7,960 nt of DNA from assembly GCA_013817655.1 (NCBI GenBank), contig JACDCJ010000085.1, positions 1 through 7,960 of the forward strand. Reading direction: 5' to 3'. Of this stretch, positions 1-5,594 are shown one piece after another. Position 1 is the stretch's first letter; every line of letters begins with the position of its first letter. Source of the DNA: Actinosomnolentus pattersoniae (SeqCode). Lineage in GTDB: Bacteria > Actinomycetota > UBA4738. The position numbers and the translations under genes were made by a program. A model generated the notes under the pieces. That model was not told the DNA's origin. It made no database searches and was given only the letters and a program-made list of their open reading frames with translations.

Positions 1-1
1 C

Positions 2-421
2 CTTCCCGGACTCACTTCGGCGAGCATCGGCACGACCTACGTTTGGGCGGTTGGCGCGGGAGCACAGAACGGATCCGTCGTTCGCGTCGATCCGACGACC
101 AACCAGGTCGTGGACGGGTCCTTCCCGCTGGACATCTCGCCCGCCTACGTCGTCACCCTGGGTGGGGGTGGCGGGGTGTGGATCGCGAAGTGGTTCCCCC
201 GACCGGGCACCACCGGCGCTTCCGACCCGGACGCCGAGCCCTTCTCGGGCTCCTTCGAGGTCTTCCGGCTGGATCCTCGCTCGATGACCATCGCTACTCG
301 CCCGCTGGTGATCGACGCGGCGCCGACTCGACCCTCGCCAGGACTCGGGGCGCTCTGGGTTCCGAGCCGCGTGGCCAGAGCGGTGCTCCGGGTCGACCCC
401 TCGCTGGTCGACCCGGCGTAG
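2..421 (+). CDS. C-terminal part of a beta-propeller-like repeat protein (5' end outside window)
   Basis: The reading frame is open from the first full codon (position 2) to a TAG at 419-421, leaving about 139 residues without a start. The protein shows weak repeats that pair an aromatic 'vW' strand with a later 'RVDP' turn: VWAVGAGAQNGSVVRVDP, then GGVWIAKW ... FRLDPRS, then GALWVPSRVARAVLRVDPS at the end. Such blades are typical of YncE/NHL/Vgb-type propellers, often found in secreted or membrane-anchored actinobacterial proteins, sometimes as the sensor part of a kinase. The final blade finishes eight residues before the stop, so the C-terminus looks natural. No catalytic residues are recognisable in this part and the N-terminal domain is unknown, so only a propeller fold is proposed. 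The next gene starts 95 bases downstream with its own ribosome binding site and is probably separately transcribed. Confidence 0.6.
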   Translation, partial: LPGLTSASIGTTYVWAVGAGAQNGSVVRVDPTTNQVVDGSFPLDISPAYVVTLGGGGGVWIAKWFPRPGTTGASDPDAEPFSGSFEVFRLDPRSMTIATRPLVIDAAPTRPSPGLGALWVPSRVARAVLRVDPSLVDPA

Positions 422-450
422 CTGCGAAGGCCGGCCGACGTGCCCGCGAA

Positions 451-511
451 TTAACACCGCGGTAACCGCACGGCCCGGGGGGCTAGGTACCGTTGAGATC
501 CACAAAGGGGG
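451..511 (+). promoter_or_regulatory. Candidate glnA promoter and leader with a GlnR-like half-site pair
   Basis: The gap before glnA holds TTAAC (451-455) and GTAAC (462-466) separated by six bases. That spacing is compatible with the loose GTnAC-n6 half-site pattern known for actinobacterial GlnR, but the match is short. A TANNNT hexamer, TACCGT, at 488-493 could be a -10 box; no convincing -35 box is seen. AAAGGGGG at 504-511 is a good ribosome binding site five bases before the ATG at 517. Nitrogen control of glnA is a reasonable expectation, but this site is only suggestive. Confidence 0.3.
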
Positions 512-516
512 CCTTC

Positions 517-1845
517 ATGACACTCTCGAACGAGGCTGAATACGTCCTTCGGACGGTCGAGGAGCGGGGGATAAAGTTCATCCGGCTGTGGTTCACCGAC
601 GTCCTCGGCTTCTTGAAGTCCTTCGCCATCACCCCCCAGGAGCTCGAGGGAGCGCTCACCGAGGGAATGGGGTTCGACGGTTCGTCCGTGGAGGGCTTCA
701 GCCGGATCCAGGAGTCCGACATGGTCGCGAAGCCCGACCCTTCCACGTTTCAGGTGACCCCGTGGAAATCCGAGGAGCACGTCGCCCGGCTGTTCTGCGA
801 CATCTTCGATCCGGACGGATCGCCGTTCGACGCGGATCCGCGCTTCGTCCTGAAGCGACAGCTCGACCGGGCCGCCCAGCTGGGCTTTACCTTCTACGTC
901 GGGCCGGAGCTCGAGTACTTCTACTTCAAGGACTCGTCCGGGACGGAGTTCCTGGATCACGGCGGCTATTTCGATCTCACACCGCTTGATGTGGCCACCG
1001 ACTTCCGCAAGCGAACGGTCTTCTACCTGGAGTCGATGGGGATCCCGGTGGAGTACGTGCACCACGAGGTGGCCCCCTCACAGCACGAGATCGACCTGCG
1101 ATACGCCGACGCCCTCACCATGGCCGACAGCGTCATGACGTATCGCCTCACGGTCAAGGAGGTGGCCCAGGAGTTCGGCGTGTACGCGACGTTCATGCCG
1201 AAGCCCGTTGCCGGCGTGAACGGCAGCGGCATGCACACGCACCAGTCGCTCTTCGAGGGGGACCGGAACGCGTTCTTCGACCCCACGGACGAGCACCATC
1301 TGTCGAAGACGGGGCGGGCGTACATCGCGGGGATCCTCCGCCACGCTCGGGAGCTGACCCTCGTCACGAACCAGTGGGTCAACTCGTACAAGCGACTCGT
1401 GCCGGGGTTCGAGGCTCCTGTCTACATCTGCTGGGCCCGCCGCAACCGCAGCGCCCTGGTGCGCGTGCCGATGTACAAGCCGGGGAAGGAGTCCGCAACG
1501 CGGATCGAGTTTCGATCCCCCGATCCGGCCTGCAACCCATACCTCGCATTCGCATGCATGCTGGCCGCGGGGCTCGCCGGGATCGAGAACGAGTACGAGC
1601 TGCCGCCCGAGGCCTCGAACAACATCTACGAGATGAGTGAGGAAGAGCGCCGTGCCGCGGGGATCGACTCACTTCCCGAGGACCTCCACGAGGCGATCGG
1701 GATCGCCGACGATTCGGAGCTGTTGCGCGAGACCCTGGGCGATCACGTGCTCGAGTACCTGGTGCGCAACAAGCGCGAGGAGTGGGACGCCTACAAGGCC
1801 TACGTCACACCGTTCGAGCTGGAGCGCTACCTGCCGCTGCTCTAG
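517..1845 (+). CDS. glnA: Glutamine synthetase type I, GlnA2-like
   Basis: This cytoplasmic dodecameric-family enzyme makes glutamine from glutamate, ammonia and ATP. The 442-residue product has the full set of family motifs: the N-terminal beta-grasp region with GFDGSSVEGFSRIQESDM (52-69), GPELEYF (129-135, metal-binding Glu131 and Glu133), HHEVAPSQHEID (182-193), NGSGMHTH (235-242, His240), the flap Glu299 in VPGFEAP, and RIEFRSPDPACNPY (329-342, Glu331 and Arg333). The start RLWFTDVLGFLKS resembles remembered mycobacterial GlnA2 more than GlnA1. The length suggests the alpha subtype without the internal insertion of adenylylated GlnA1 enzymes. Tyr371 lies where GlnA1 enzymes carry the adenylylated tyrosine, but the surrounding NNIYEMSEEER differs. 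Arg63 sits where the Bacillus enzyme has its feedback-inhibition arginine. The ATG at 517 is preferred over an in-frame TTG at 493 because AAAGGGGG precedes it. An alternative is a gamma-glutamylpolyamine synthetase, since some actinobacterial GlnA paralogues have that activity; the ordinary substrate motifs argue against it. Confidence 0.93.
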   Translation: MTLSNEAEYVLRTVEERGIKFIRLWFTDVLGFLKSFAITPQELEGALTEGMGFDGSSVEGFSRIQESDMVAKPDPSTFQVTPWKSEEHVARLFCDIFDPDGSPFDADPRFVLKRQLDRAAQLGFTFYVGPELEYFYFKDSSGTEFLDHGGYFDLTPLDVATDFRKRTVFYLESMGIPVEYVHHEVAPSQHEIDLRYADALTMADSVMTYRLTVKEVAQEFGVYATFMPKPVAGVNGSGMHTHQSLFEGDRNAFFDPTDEHHLSKTGRAYIAGILRHARELTLVTNQWVNSYKRLVPGFEAPVYICWARRNRSALVRVPMYKPGKESATRIEFRSPDPACNPYLAFACMLAAGLAGIENEYELPPEASNNIYEMSEEERRAAGIDSLPEDLHEAIGIADDSELLRETLGDHVLEYLVRNKREEWDAYKAYVTPFELERYLPLL

Positions 1846-1990
1846 CCGGTAGGTAGCCGTCACCGCCGTCTCCACCGCCGCCGCCGCTACTCCCGCCGGC
1901 GTCGTCTCCGGGGCACGCCGTTCCGAGCAACGCGGCGAGGACGGCCATGCCGACCAAGCCCTTCCGCAGCCAGACCCGATGCTTGGACAT
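1805..1990 (-). pseudogene. Truncated lipoprotein gene start (signal peptide, lipobox and Gly-rich linker only)
   Basis: On the minus strand an ATG at 1990 opens a 61-codon frame closed by TGA at 1807-1805. The product begins MSKHRVWLRKGLVG, a positively charged n-region, followed by the hydrophobic core MAVLAALLGTA, then Cys26 in LLGTAC-PGDD, a plausible lipidation site. A Gly/Ser/Asp linker (GGSSGGGGGDGGDG) follows, as in many actinobacterial substrate-binding lipoproteins. After the linker, where a binding domain would start, the frame continues only for about 17 unremarkable residues and runs into the antisense of the glnA 3' end. A G-rich stretch (eight consecutive G at 2004-1997) precedes the start and may act as the ribosome binding site. 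I infer that most of a lipoprotein gene has been lost and its start left convergent with glnA. A genuine tiny lipoprotein is possible but less likely. Confidence 0.55.
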
Positions 1991-2039
1991 CTCGCACCCC
2001 CCCCATTGATCCTCAGGCAGTCCCTTGGGGAATACGGAC

Positions 2040-2057
2040 GAGCCGGTTCCTCGGCTC
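2040..2057. promoter_or_regulatory. Inverted repeat in the divergent lipoprotein/nadE intergenic region
   Basis: GAGCCG at 2040-2045 and CGGCTC at 2052-2057 form a perfect 6-bp inverted repeat around a six-base centre. It lies about 42-59 bases upstream of the nadE start and 50 bases upstream of the divergent lipoprotein start. This position fits an operator for either gene. No known NAD regulator site is recognised, and a 6-bp GC palindrome can occur by chance. Confidence 0.25.
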
Positions 2058-2086
2058 ACCCGATCGGGGAAGGGGAGGCCTCGCGC

Positions 2087-2092
2087 TAGGCT
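2087..2092 (+). promoter_or_regulatory. Candidate -10 box for leaderless nadE transcript
   Basis: TAGGCT (TANNNT) lies six bases before the nadE ATG, placing a start of transcription at or next to the A of the ATG. The nearest Shine-Dalgarno-like tract (GGGGAAGGGGAGG, 2066-2078) ends 20 bases from the ATG, which is too far to work normally. Together these favour leaderless translation, which is common in actinobacteria. No clear -35 box is visible. Confidence 0.4.
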
Positions 2093-2098
2093 TGGTTC

Positions 2099-3838
2099 AT
2101 GGTGCGGATCGCCCTCGGGCAGATCAACACGACGGTCGGAGACCTCGGCGGCAACATCGAGCGGATGGCGAACGCGGCGGCCGATGCCACCGCGTTCGGT
2201 GCGGACCTGATCTGCTTCCCGGAGCTCGCCGTGACCGGCTACCCGCCGGAGGACCTGGTGCTGCGTGCGGAGTTCGTCCGAGACAACCTGGATGCCCTGG
2301 AGGAGCTCGCGCGGCGAACCGCCGGGGGATGCGCGGTCCTGACCGGCTTCGTCGACCGGACCGACCGCGGGCTGCACAACTCGGCCGGCCTGCTCCACGG
2401 CGGTGAAGTGGTAGCGCGATATCACAAGGTCAAGCTGCCCAACTACGGCGTCTTCGACGAGAAGCGGCACTTCGTTCCCGGTGACGCCGGCTGCTCCGTT
2501 CGGCTGGCCGACTCGGCTCTCGGCATCAGCGTGTGCGAGGACATCTGGGGCGGCGGGCTCCCGTTCGACGCGTACGCACGGGACGCCGTCACCGTCATTA
2601 CGAGCATCAACGCCTCCCCCTATCACCGTGACAAATCGTTCGAACGCCTGACGATGTGCCGCGCCCGAGCCGCCGAGACCGGGGCGTGGATCGTGTACGT
2701 GAACTCGGTGGGCGGCCAGGACGAGCTGGTCTTCGACGGCGGGAGCATGGTGGTGAGCCCGGACGGCGAGCTCGCCTGGCATGCGCGGATCTTCGAGGAG
2801 GACGTCCTCGTCGTCGATCTCGAGGTCCCCGATGCGCCCGCCACGTTCTCCGCCGGCAGGCCGGTCATCCCGCCGGCAAGCAAGCCGCCTCTCCCCGACC
2901 CCTCCCGGCCCTCCTGGCCCGACAGCACGGAAGGCGTCTACCGCGCCCTGGTCCTGGGACTGGGCGACTACATCCGGAAGAACGGGTTCAGCGAGGTGGT
3001 CATCGGGCTCTCGGGGGGTGTCGACTCCGCCCTGACCTCCGTCCTGGCAGCCGACGCCGTGGGCCGCGGGGCCGTCCACACGGTAGCCATGCCGTCGCCG
3101 TACTCCTCGCCCGAGAGCCTCGAGGACGCGACGGAGGTGGCGCGGCGCCTCGGCGTCCGTATGGACGAGATCCGGATCGACCACCTGTTCAAGACGTACC
3201 TCGTCGCCCTCGACGAGGTCTTCGAGGGAACCGACGAGAACGTCGCCGAGGAGAACCTGCAGGCGCGCATCAGAGGCAATCTCCTGATGGCGCTGTCCAA
3301 CAAGTTCGGCTCCCTGGTGCTCACGACGGGAAACAAGAGCGAGATGGCCGTCGGGTACTCGACCCTCTACGGGGACATGGCCGGCGGGTTCGCACCGCTC
3401 AAGGACGTCCCGAAGACGCTCGTCTACGAGCTGGCGCGCTGGCGGAACACGCGTTCGAATCCCCCACCGATCCCGGAACGAGTGCTGGAGAAGCCGCCGA
3501 GCGCCGAGCTACGCCTCGGACAGAAAGACAGCGACTCGCTTCCGCCGTACGACATGCTCGACCGGATCCTCGAGGGCTACGTGGAGCGGGATCGTTCCCC
3601 GGAGGAGCTGATCGAAGAGGGCCTGGAACCAGGCCTCGTCCGCACGGTGGTGGCGATGGTGGACCGTGCGGAGTACAAGCGCCGCCAGGCGCCTCCCGGG
3701 GTGAAGATCACCCCGAAGGCCTTCGGCCGCGACCGCCGAGTGCCGATCACCAACGCCTACCGGCGAAGCCCCGTTCCACGAGAAGGGAAAGGGCCGACTT
3801 CAACCCGGGCGTGGGGCGGGAGGACGCGGGACGCGTAG
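2099..3838 (+). CDS. nadE: Glutamine-dependent NAD+ synthase
   Basis: This cytoplasmic enzyme catalyses the last step of NAD synthesis, amidating nicotinic acid adenine dinucleotide with ammonia released from glutamine and using ATP. The 579-residue product has two domains. The N-terminal nitrilase-type amidase (about 1-260) carries the expected Glu-Lys-Cys triad: Glu42 in CFPELAVTGYPPEDL, Lys110 in YHKVKLPNYGVFDEKRHF and Cys146 in ISVCEDIW. The C-terminal synthetase (about 275-560) has the ATP pyrophosphatase loop LSGGVDSA (304-311), MPSPYSSPES (331-340), NLQARIRGNLLMALSN (386-401), TTGNKSEMAVGYSTLYGDMAGGFAPLKDVPK (409-439) and the usual closing DRRVPITNAYRR (545-556). About 20 extra basic and Gly residues follow. 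The first codon fits the normal start of the nitrilase domain (MVRIALGQINTTVGD). tRNA-Lys begins eight bases after the stop and may be cotranscribed. Glutamine for the reaction is the product of the upstream glnA. Confidence 0.96.
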   Translation: MVRIALGQINTTVGDLGGNIERMANAAADATAFGADLICFPELAVTGYPPEDLVLRAEFVRDNLDALEELARRTAGGCAVLTGFVDRTDRGLHNSAGLLHGGEVVARYHKVKLPNYGVFDEKRHFVPGDAGCSVRLADSALGISVCEDIWGGGLPFDAYARDAVTVITSINASPYHRDKSFERLTMCRARAAETGAWIVYVNSVGGQDELVFDGGSMVVSPDGELAWHARIFEEDVLVVDLEVPDAPATFSAGRPVIPPASKPPLPDPSRPSWPDSTEGVYRALVLGLGDYIRKNGFSEVVIGLSGGVDSALTSVLAADAVGRGAVHTVAMPSPYSSPESLEDATEVARRLGVRMDEIRIDHLFKTYLVALDEVFEGTDENVAEENLQARIRGNLLMALSNKFGSLVLTTGNKSEMAVGYSTLYGDMAGGFAPLKDVPKTLVYELARWRNTRSNPPPIPERVLEKPPSAELRLGQKDSDSLPPYDMLDRILEGYVERDRSPEELIEEGLEPGLVRTVVAMVDRAEYKRRQAPPGVKITPKAFGRDRRVPITNAYRRSPVPREGKGPTSTRAWGGRTRDA

Positions 3839-3846
3839 ATTGGCGT

Positions 3847-3918
3847 GGGCCGTTAGCTCAGTGGCAGAGCAGGGGGCTTTTAACCCTCGTGTCGTAGGTT
3901 CGATCCCTACACGGCCCA
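3847..3918 (+). tRNA. tRNA-Lys, anticodon TTT
   Basis: The 72 bases fold as a standard cloverleaf. The acceptor stem GGGCCGT/ACGGCCC pairs perfectly, TA follows at positions 8-9, and the D arm is GCTC-AGTGGCA-GAGC. The anticodon stem GGGGG/CCCTC has one G-U pair, with loop CTTTTAA and anticodon TTT at 3879-3881. The variable loop is GTGTC and the T arm GTAGG-TTCGATC-CCTAC. The discriminator base is A3918 and no CCA is encoded (CT follows). The nadE stop codon forms part of a TAGATT hexamer (3836-3841) just upstream, which could be a -10 box, though readthrough from nadE is equally possible. An insertion sequence begins eight bases after the 3' end, so any native terminator has been displaced. 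Confidence 0.96.
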
Positions 3919-3926
3919 CTCACGTT

Positions 3927-3977
3927 TGTCGTGCTTCGGGTGATGCTTGACGTTCCGGCGTCACCTGATCCCTGACG
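3927..3977 (+). repeat. IS left terminal inverted repeat (IRL) with two motif copies
   Basis: The repeat starts TGTCGTGCTTCGGG and contains TGATGCTTGACG at 3941-3952 and CTGATCCCTGACG at 3965-3977. It pairs in inverted orientation with 5254-5304, and a nearly identical direct copy exists at 5320-5370. The two motifs are probably transposase binding sites, one per helical face about 25 bp apart. Confidence 0.8.
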
Positions 3978-4047
3978 GAGTTCCGGTTGATCCACGACAC
4001 CGGCTCCGGCTGATGCTTGACGGTGGCTCCGGCTGATGCTTGACACC
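3978..4047 (+). repeat. Subterminal tandem repeats inside the IS left end (three more motif units)
   Basis: Three further units follow IRL with TGAT cores at 3988, 4011 and 4034. The last two share a 20-base identical block (4002-4021 and 4025-4044, GGCTCCGGCTGATGC then TTGAC) and have a 23-bp period. The third (TTCCGGTTGATCCACGACACC) is diverged. Together with IRL they give five TGATGCTTGACG-like motifs spaced 25, 22, 23 and 23 bp, ending about 32 bases before the transposase start. They may be extra transposase binding sites and could also let the transposase repress its own promoter. Each of the last two includes a TTGAC that resembles a -35 box, but no well-spaced -10 box was found. Confidence 0.75.
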
Positions 4048-4078
4048 TCATCGTCGTCTAGGACGAGGGGGTGCGGCA

Positions 4079-5302
4079 GTGCTGGTGGAGCTGAGCGTCA
4101 TGGAGCAGCGGTACCAAGCGGTCCTCGCGGTGGTGCAAGAGGGCTGGAAGGTGGTCGAGGTGGCCCGCCGTCTGGGGGTGTCCCGGCAAAGCGTGCACGG
4201 CTGGATCTCCCGGTACGAACAGGGCGGGCTGTCCTCCCTGGCCGACCGGTCCCACCGCCCGAGCAGCTGCCCGCACCAGACTGACGCCGAAGTCCAGGCC
4301 ACCATCTGCGAGCTCCGCAGGGAGCACCCCGGGTGGGGACCGCGGCGGATCGAGCACCACCTGGGAAAGACCGGGATCGACCCCGTCCCGTCCCGCTCCT
4401 CGATCTACCGGTGCTTGAAGCGCCACGGCCTCATCGAACTCCGCCGCCGGCGCAAGCGTCGGGAGGAGTACCGCCGGTGGGAGCGGGAGCGCCCCATGCA
4501 GCTGTGGCAGATGGACGTGATGGGCGGGGTGCTCTTAGACGATGGCACCGAACTCAAGGTGGTCACCGGGATCGACGACCACAGCCGGTTCTGCATCGCG
4601 GCGGGGCTGGTGACCCGGGCCGTCTCCAAGGCGGTGTGCGAGGTCCTGGCCGCCTCCCTTCGCCGGTGGGGGATCCCCGATGAGATCCTCACCGACAACG
4701 GCAAGGTGTTCACCGGGAGGTTCGGGCCCCAGCCGGTGGAGGTGTTGTTCGACCGAATCTGCCGGGAGAACGGGATCTCCCACCGTCACACCGGGGTCCG
4801 CTCGCCCACCACCACCGGCAAGATCGAGCGGTTCCACCAGAGCCTGCGCCGGGAGTTCCTGGCCGACCGGACGTTCCCCTCCCTCGAAGCGGCCCAGGCC
4901 GCCCTGGACGCCTGGGTCGAGGAGTACAACACCACCCGGCCCCATCAGGCCCTGGAGATGGCCACTCCCGCCGAGCGGTTCCGGCTTCGCCCCCTGGTCA
5001 AGGGGAAGGTCTCGGTCCCGGTCGATGCCAGAGAGGACCACCGCGGGCAGTGGGTGCTTCGGCGGGTTGGCTCCAACGGGATGGTCTCGGTGGACAACCA
5101 GCTGTTCTCCGTCACCAATGCCTACAAGGGCGAGCTGGTTGACGTGTTCGTCGAGGGCAGCGTCATCCAGGTGTGGAGCAAGAACCACCTCATCAGGACC
5201 GTCGCCCGCGCTCGAGAAGGGAGGGTACGGAAGGTCAGAGCCGATGGGCTACACGTCAATGATCAGCCGAACACAAAACGTCGGGCATCAACCGGAGCTT
5301 GA
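4079..5302 (+). CDS. IS481-like DDE transposase
   Basis: The 407-residue product is the enzyme that moves the surrounding insertion sequence. An N-terminal helix-turn-helix (about 18-50; VVEVARRLGVSRQSVHGWISRYE) is followed by an IS481-style segment (GLSSLADRSHRP, then EHPGWGPRRIEHHL). The integrase-type core has Asp146 in QLWQMDVMGG, Asp206 in ILTDNGKVF and Glu250 in TTGKIERFHQSLRREF, so all three catalytic acids are present. The typical EYNTTRPHQAL follows at about 282-292. A C-terminal region of about 90 residues (QWVLRRVGSNGMVSVDNQLFSV) looks like a beta-barrel, as in several Mu/integrase-like transposases. The GTG at 4079 is chosen because GAGGGGG (4065-4071) lies eight bases upstream and the product then begins MLVELSVMEQRYQAVL, as in related transposases. 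The last 17 or so codons run through the right terminal repeat, and the TGA (5300-5302) overlaps the terminal GACA. No frameshift or stop is seen. Confidence 0.92.
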   Translation: MLVELSVMEQRYQAVLAVVQEGWKVVEVARRLGVSRQSVHGWISRYEQGGLSSLADRSHRPSSCPHQTDAEVQATICELRREHPGWGPRRIEHHLGKTGIDPVPSRSSIYRCLKRHGLIELRRRRKRREEYRRWERERPMQLWQMDVMGGVLLDDGTELKVVTGIDDHSRFCIAAGLVTRAVSKAVCEVLAASLRRWGIPDEILTDNGKVFTGRFGPQPVEVLFDRICRENGISHRHTGVRSPTTTGKIERFHQSLRREFLADRTFPSLEAAQAALDAWVEEYNTTRPHQALEMATPAERFRLRPLVKGKVSVPVDAREDHRGQWVLRRVGSNGMVSVDNQLFSVTNAYKGELVDVFVEGSVIQVWSKNHLIRTVARAREGRVRKVRADGLHVNDQPNTKRRASTGA

Positions 5303-5304
5303 CA
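5254..5304 (-). repeat. IS right terminal inverted repeat (IRR) with two motif copies
   Basis: Read on the minus strand from 5304, it starts TGTCAAGCTCCGGTTGATGC, followed by CCGACGTT and, further in, CTGATCATTGACG. These match the two motif positions of IRL. The repeat lies wholly within the 3' end of the transposase gene apart from the last two bases. Confidence 0.78.
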
Positions 5305-5319
5305 GCGCCCACGAGAAGG

Positions 5320-5370
5320 TGTCGTGCTTCGGGTGATGCTTGACGTTCCGGCGGCACCTGATGCTTGACG
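5320..5370 (+). mobile_element. Orphan second copy of the IS left end (remnant)
   Basis: These 51 bases repeat 3927-3977 in direct orientation, 1393 bases away. The first 34 are identical, and four of the last 17 differ (T/G at 3961, then the CCC/GCT block). The second motif here, CTGATGCTTGACG, is closer to the consensus than in the intact element. Similarity stops exactly where the two-motif IRL ends; the three inner units and the transposase are absent. It is most simply a remnant of a second IS copy whose body has been lost. Confidence 0.8.
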
Positions 5371-5581
5371 AGATGCTCTCGTCCCAGGGCGCGTGTCGAC
5401 CTCGTCGCCGTTCCGAACTGGCTCAAGACATAGGGCTCAAGCGGCGAGCACGCGTCGGCCCGCCGTCCTCGGCCAGGGTCTCGTCGTTTGACGACGCGGC
5501 TGCCGGAGGGCAAGCCGCTGACCGAGGAGTCCGCGTCGGACAACGGCCGCGTCGTGATCCCGCCGAAGCTCGGATCCGGCC
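5371..5581. other. Intergenic stretch with no supported gene
   Basis: Between the IS remnant and the next promoter I see no RNA gene, clear terminator or gene with a start signal. Short frames exist but none is convincing: one on the plus strand ends VDLVAVPNWLKT at a TAG (5431-5433), and another reads RLTTRLPEGKPLTEESASDNGRV-VIPPKL up to the next promoter. The second has protein-like composition and could be a decayed gene end, but no family is recognised. Confidence 0.4.
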
Positions 5582-5587
5582 TAAGAT
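5582..5587 (+). promoter_or_regulatory. Candidate -10 box for a leaderless transcript
   Basis: TAAGAT, a close TANNNT match, ends seven bases before the ATG at 5595. A transcript would start at or near that ATG. No Shine-Dalgarno sequence precedes either ATG (5586 or 5595), so this hexamer favours 5595 and leaderless translation. A -35 box is not evident. Confidence 0.45.
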
Positions 5588-5594
5588 GGCGCCG

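Larger units (their letters stand above)
3927..5304 (+). mobile_element. IS481-like insertion sequence, about 1378 bp, apparently intact
   Basis: The element is bounded by TGTC at 3927 and GACA at 5304. The two ends align as imperfect inverted repeats over about 51 bp: 22 of the first 28 bases match, then a second block with CTGATC and TGACG in register. TGT/ACA termini and a single transposase frame with a helix-turn-helix and an rve-type DDE core are the usual pattern of the IS481 family. No matching direct target repeat is visible: the left flank reads CACTCACGTT and the right flank GCGCCCACGAG. The IS lies just downstream of tRNA-Lys, in the same direction. The exact family assignment and the ends are by inspection, not by database match. 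Confidence 0.82.

Noticed and set aside
493..516. TTG start adding eight residues to glutamine synthetase
   Set aside because: The AAAGGGGG ribosome binding site lies inside this extension and points to the ATG at 517.
1991..3184. Long minus-strand frame opposite nadE that runs into the lipoprotein frame
   Set aside because: It is antisense to a certain nadE with all catalytic motifs; only the part from 1990 downward has meaningful protein content, with its own ATG.
3912..3926. Fifteen-base target duplication flanking the IS
   Set aside because: Comparison with 5305-5319 gives only the GCCCAC block in register (6 of 15 matches), so it is not a target duplication.
3935..4047. Short regularly spaced repeats resembling a small CRISPR array
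   Set aside because: The period of 22-25 bp leaves almost no spacer, the units recur inverted at the IS right end, and no cas gene is present.
4040..4064. TTGACA at 4040-4045 with TAGGAC at 4059-4064 as the transposase promoter
   Set aside because: The spacer is only 13 bases, too short for a normal promoter; the TTGAC belongs to the repeated motif.
4040..4078. TTG start of the transposase within the subterminal repeats
   Set aside because: No ribosome binding site precedes it, and the GTG at 4079 has one at suitable spacing and gives the family-like N-terminus.
5340..5594. Upstream extension of the DinB-like reading frame
   Set aside because: It would start within the IS remnant, has no ribosome binding site, and has Arg/Ala-rich filler-like composition; the TAAGAT box supports the start at 5595.
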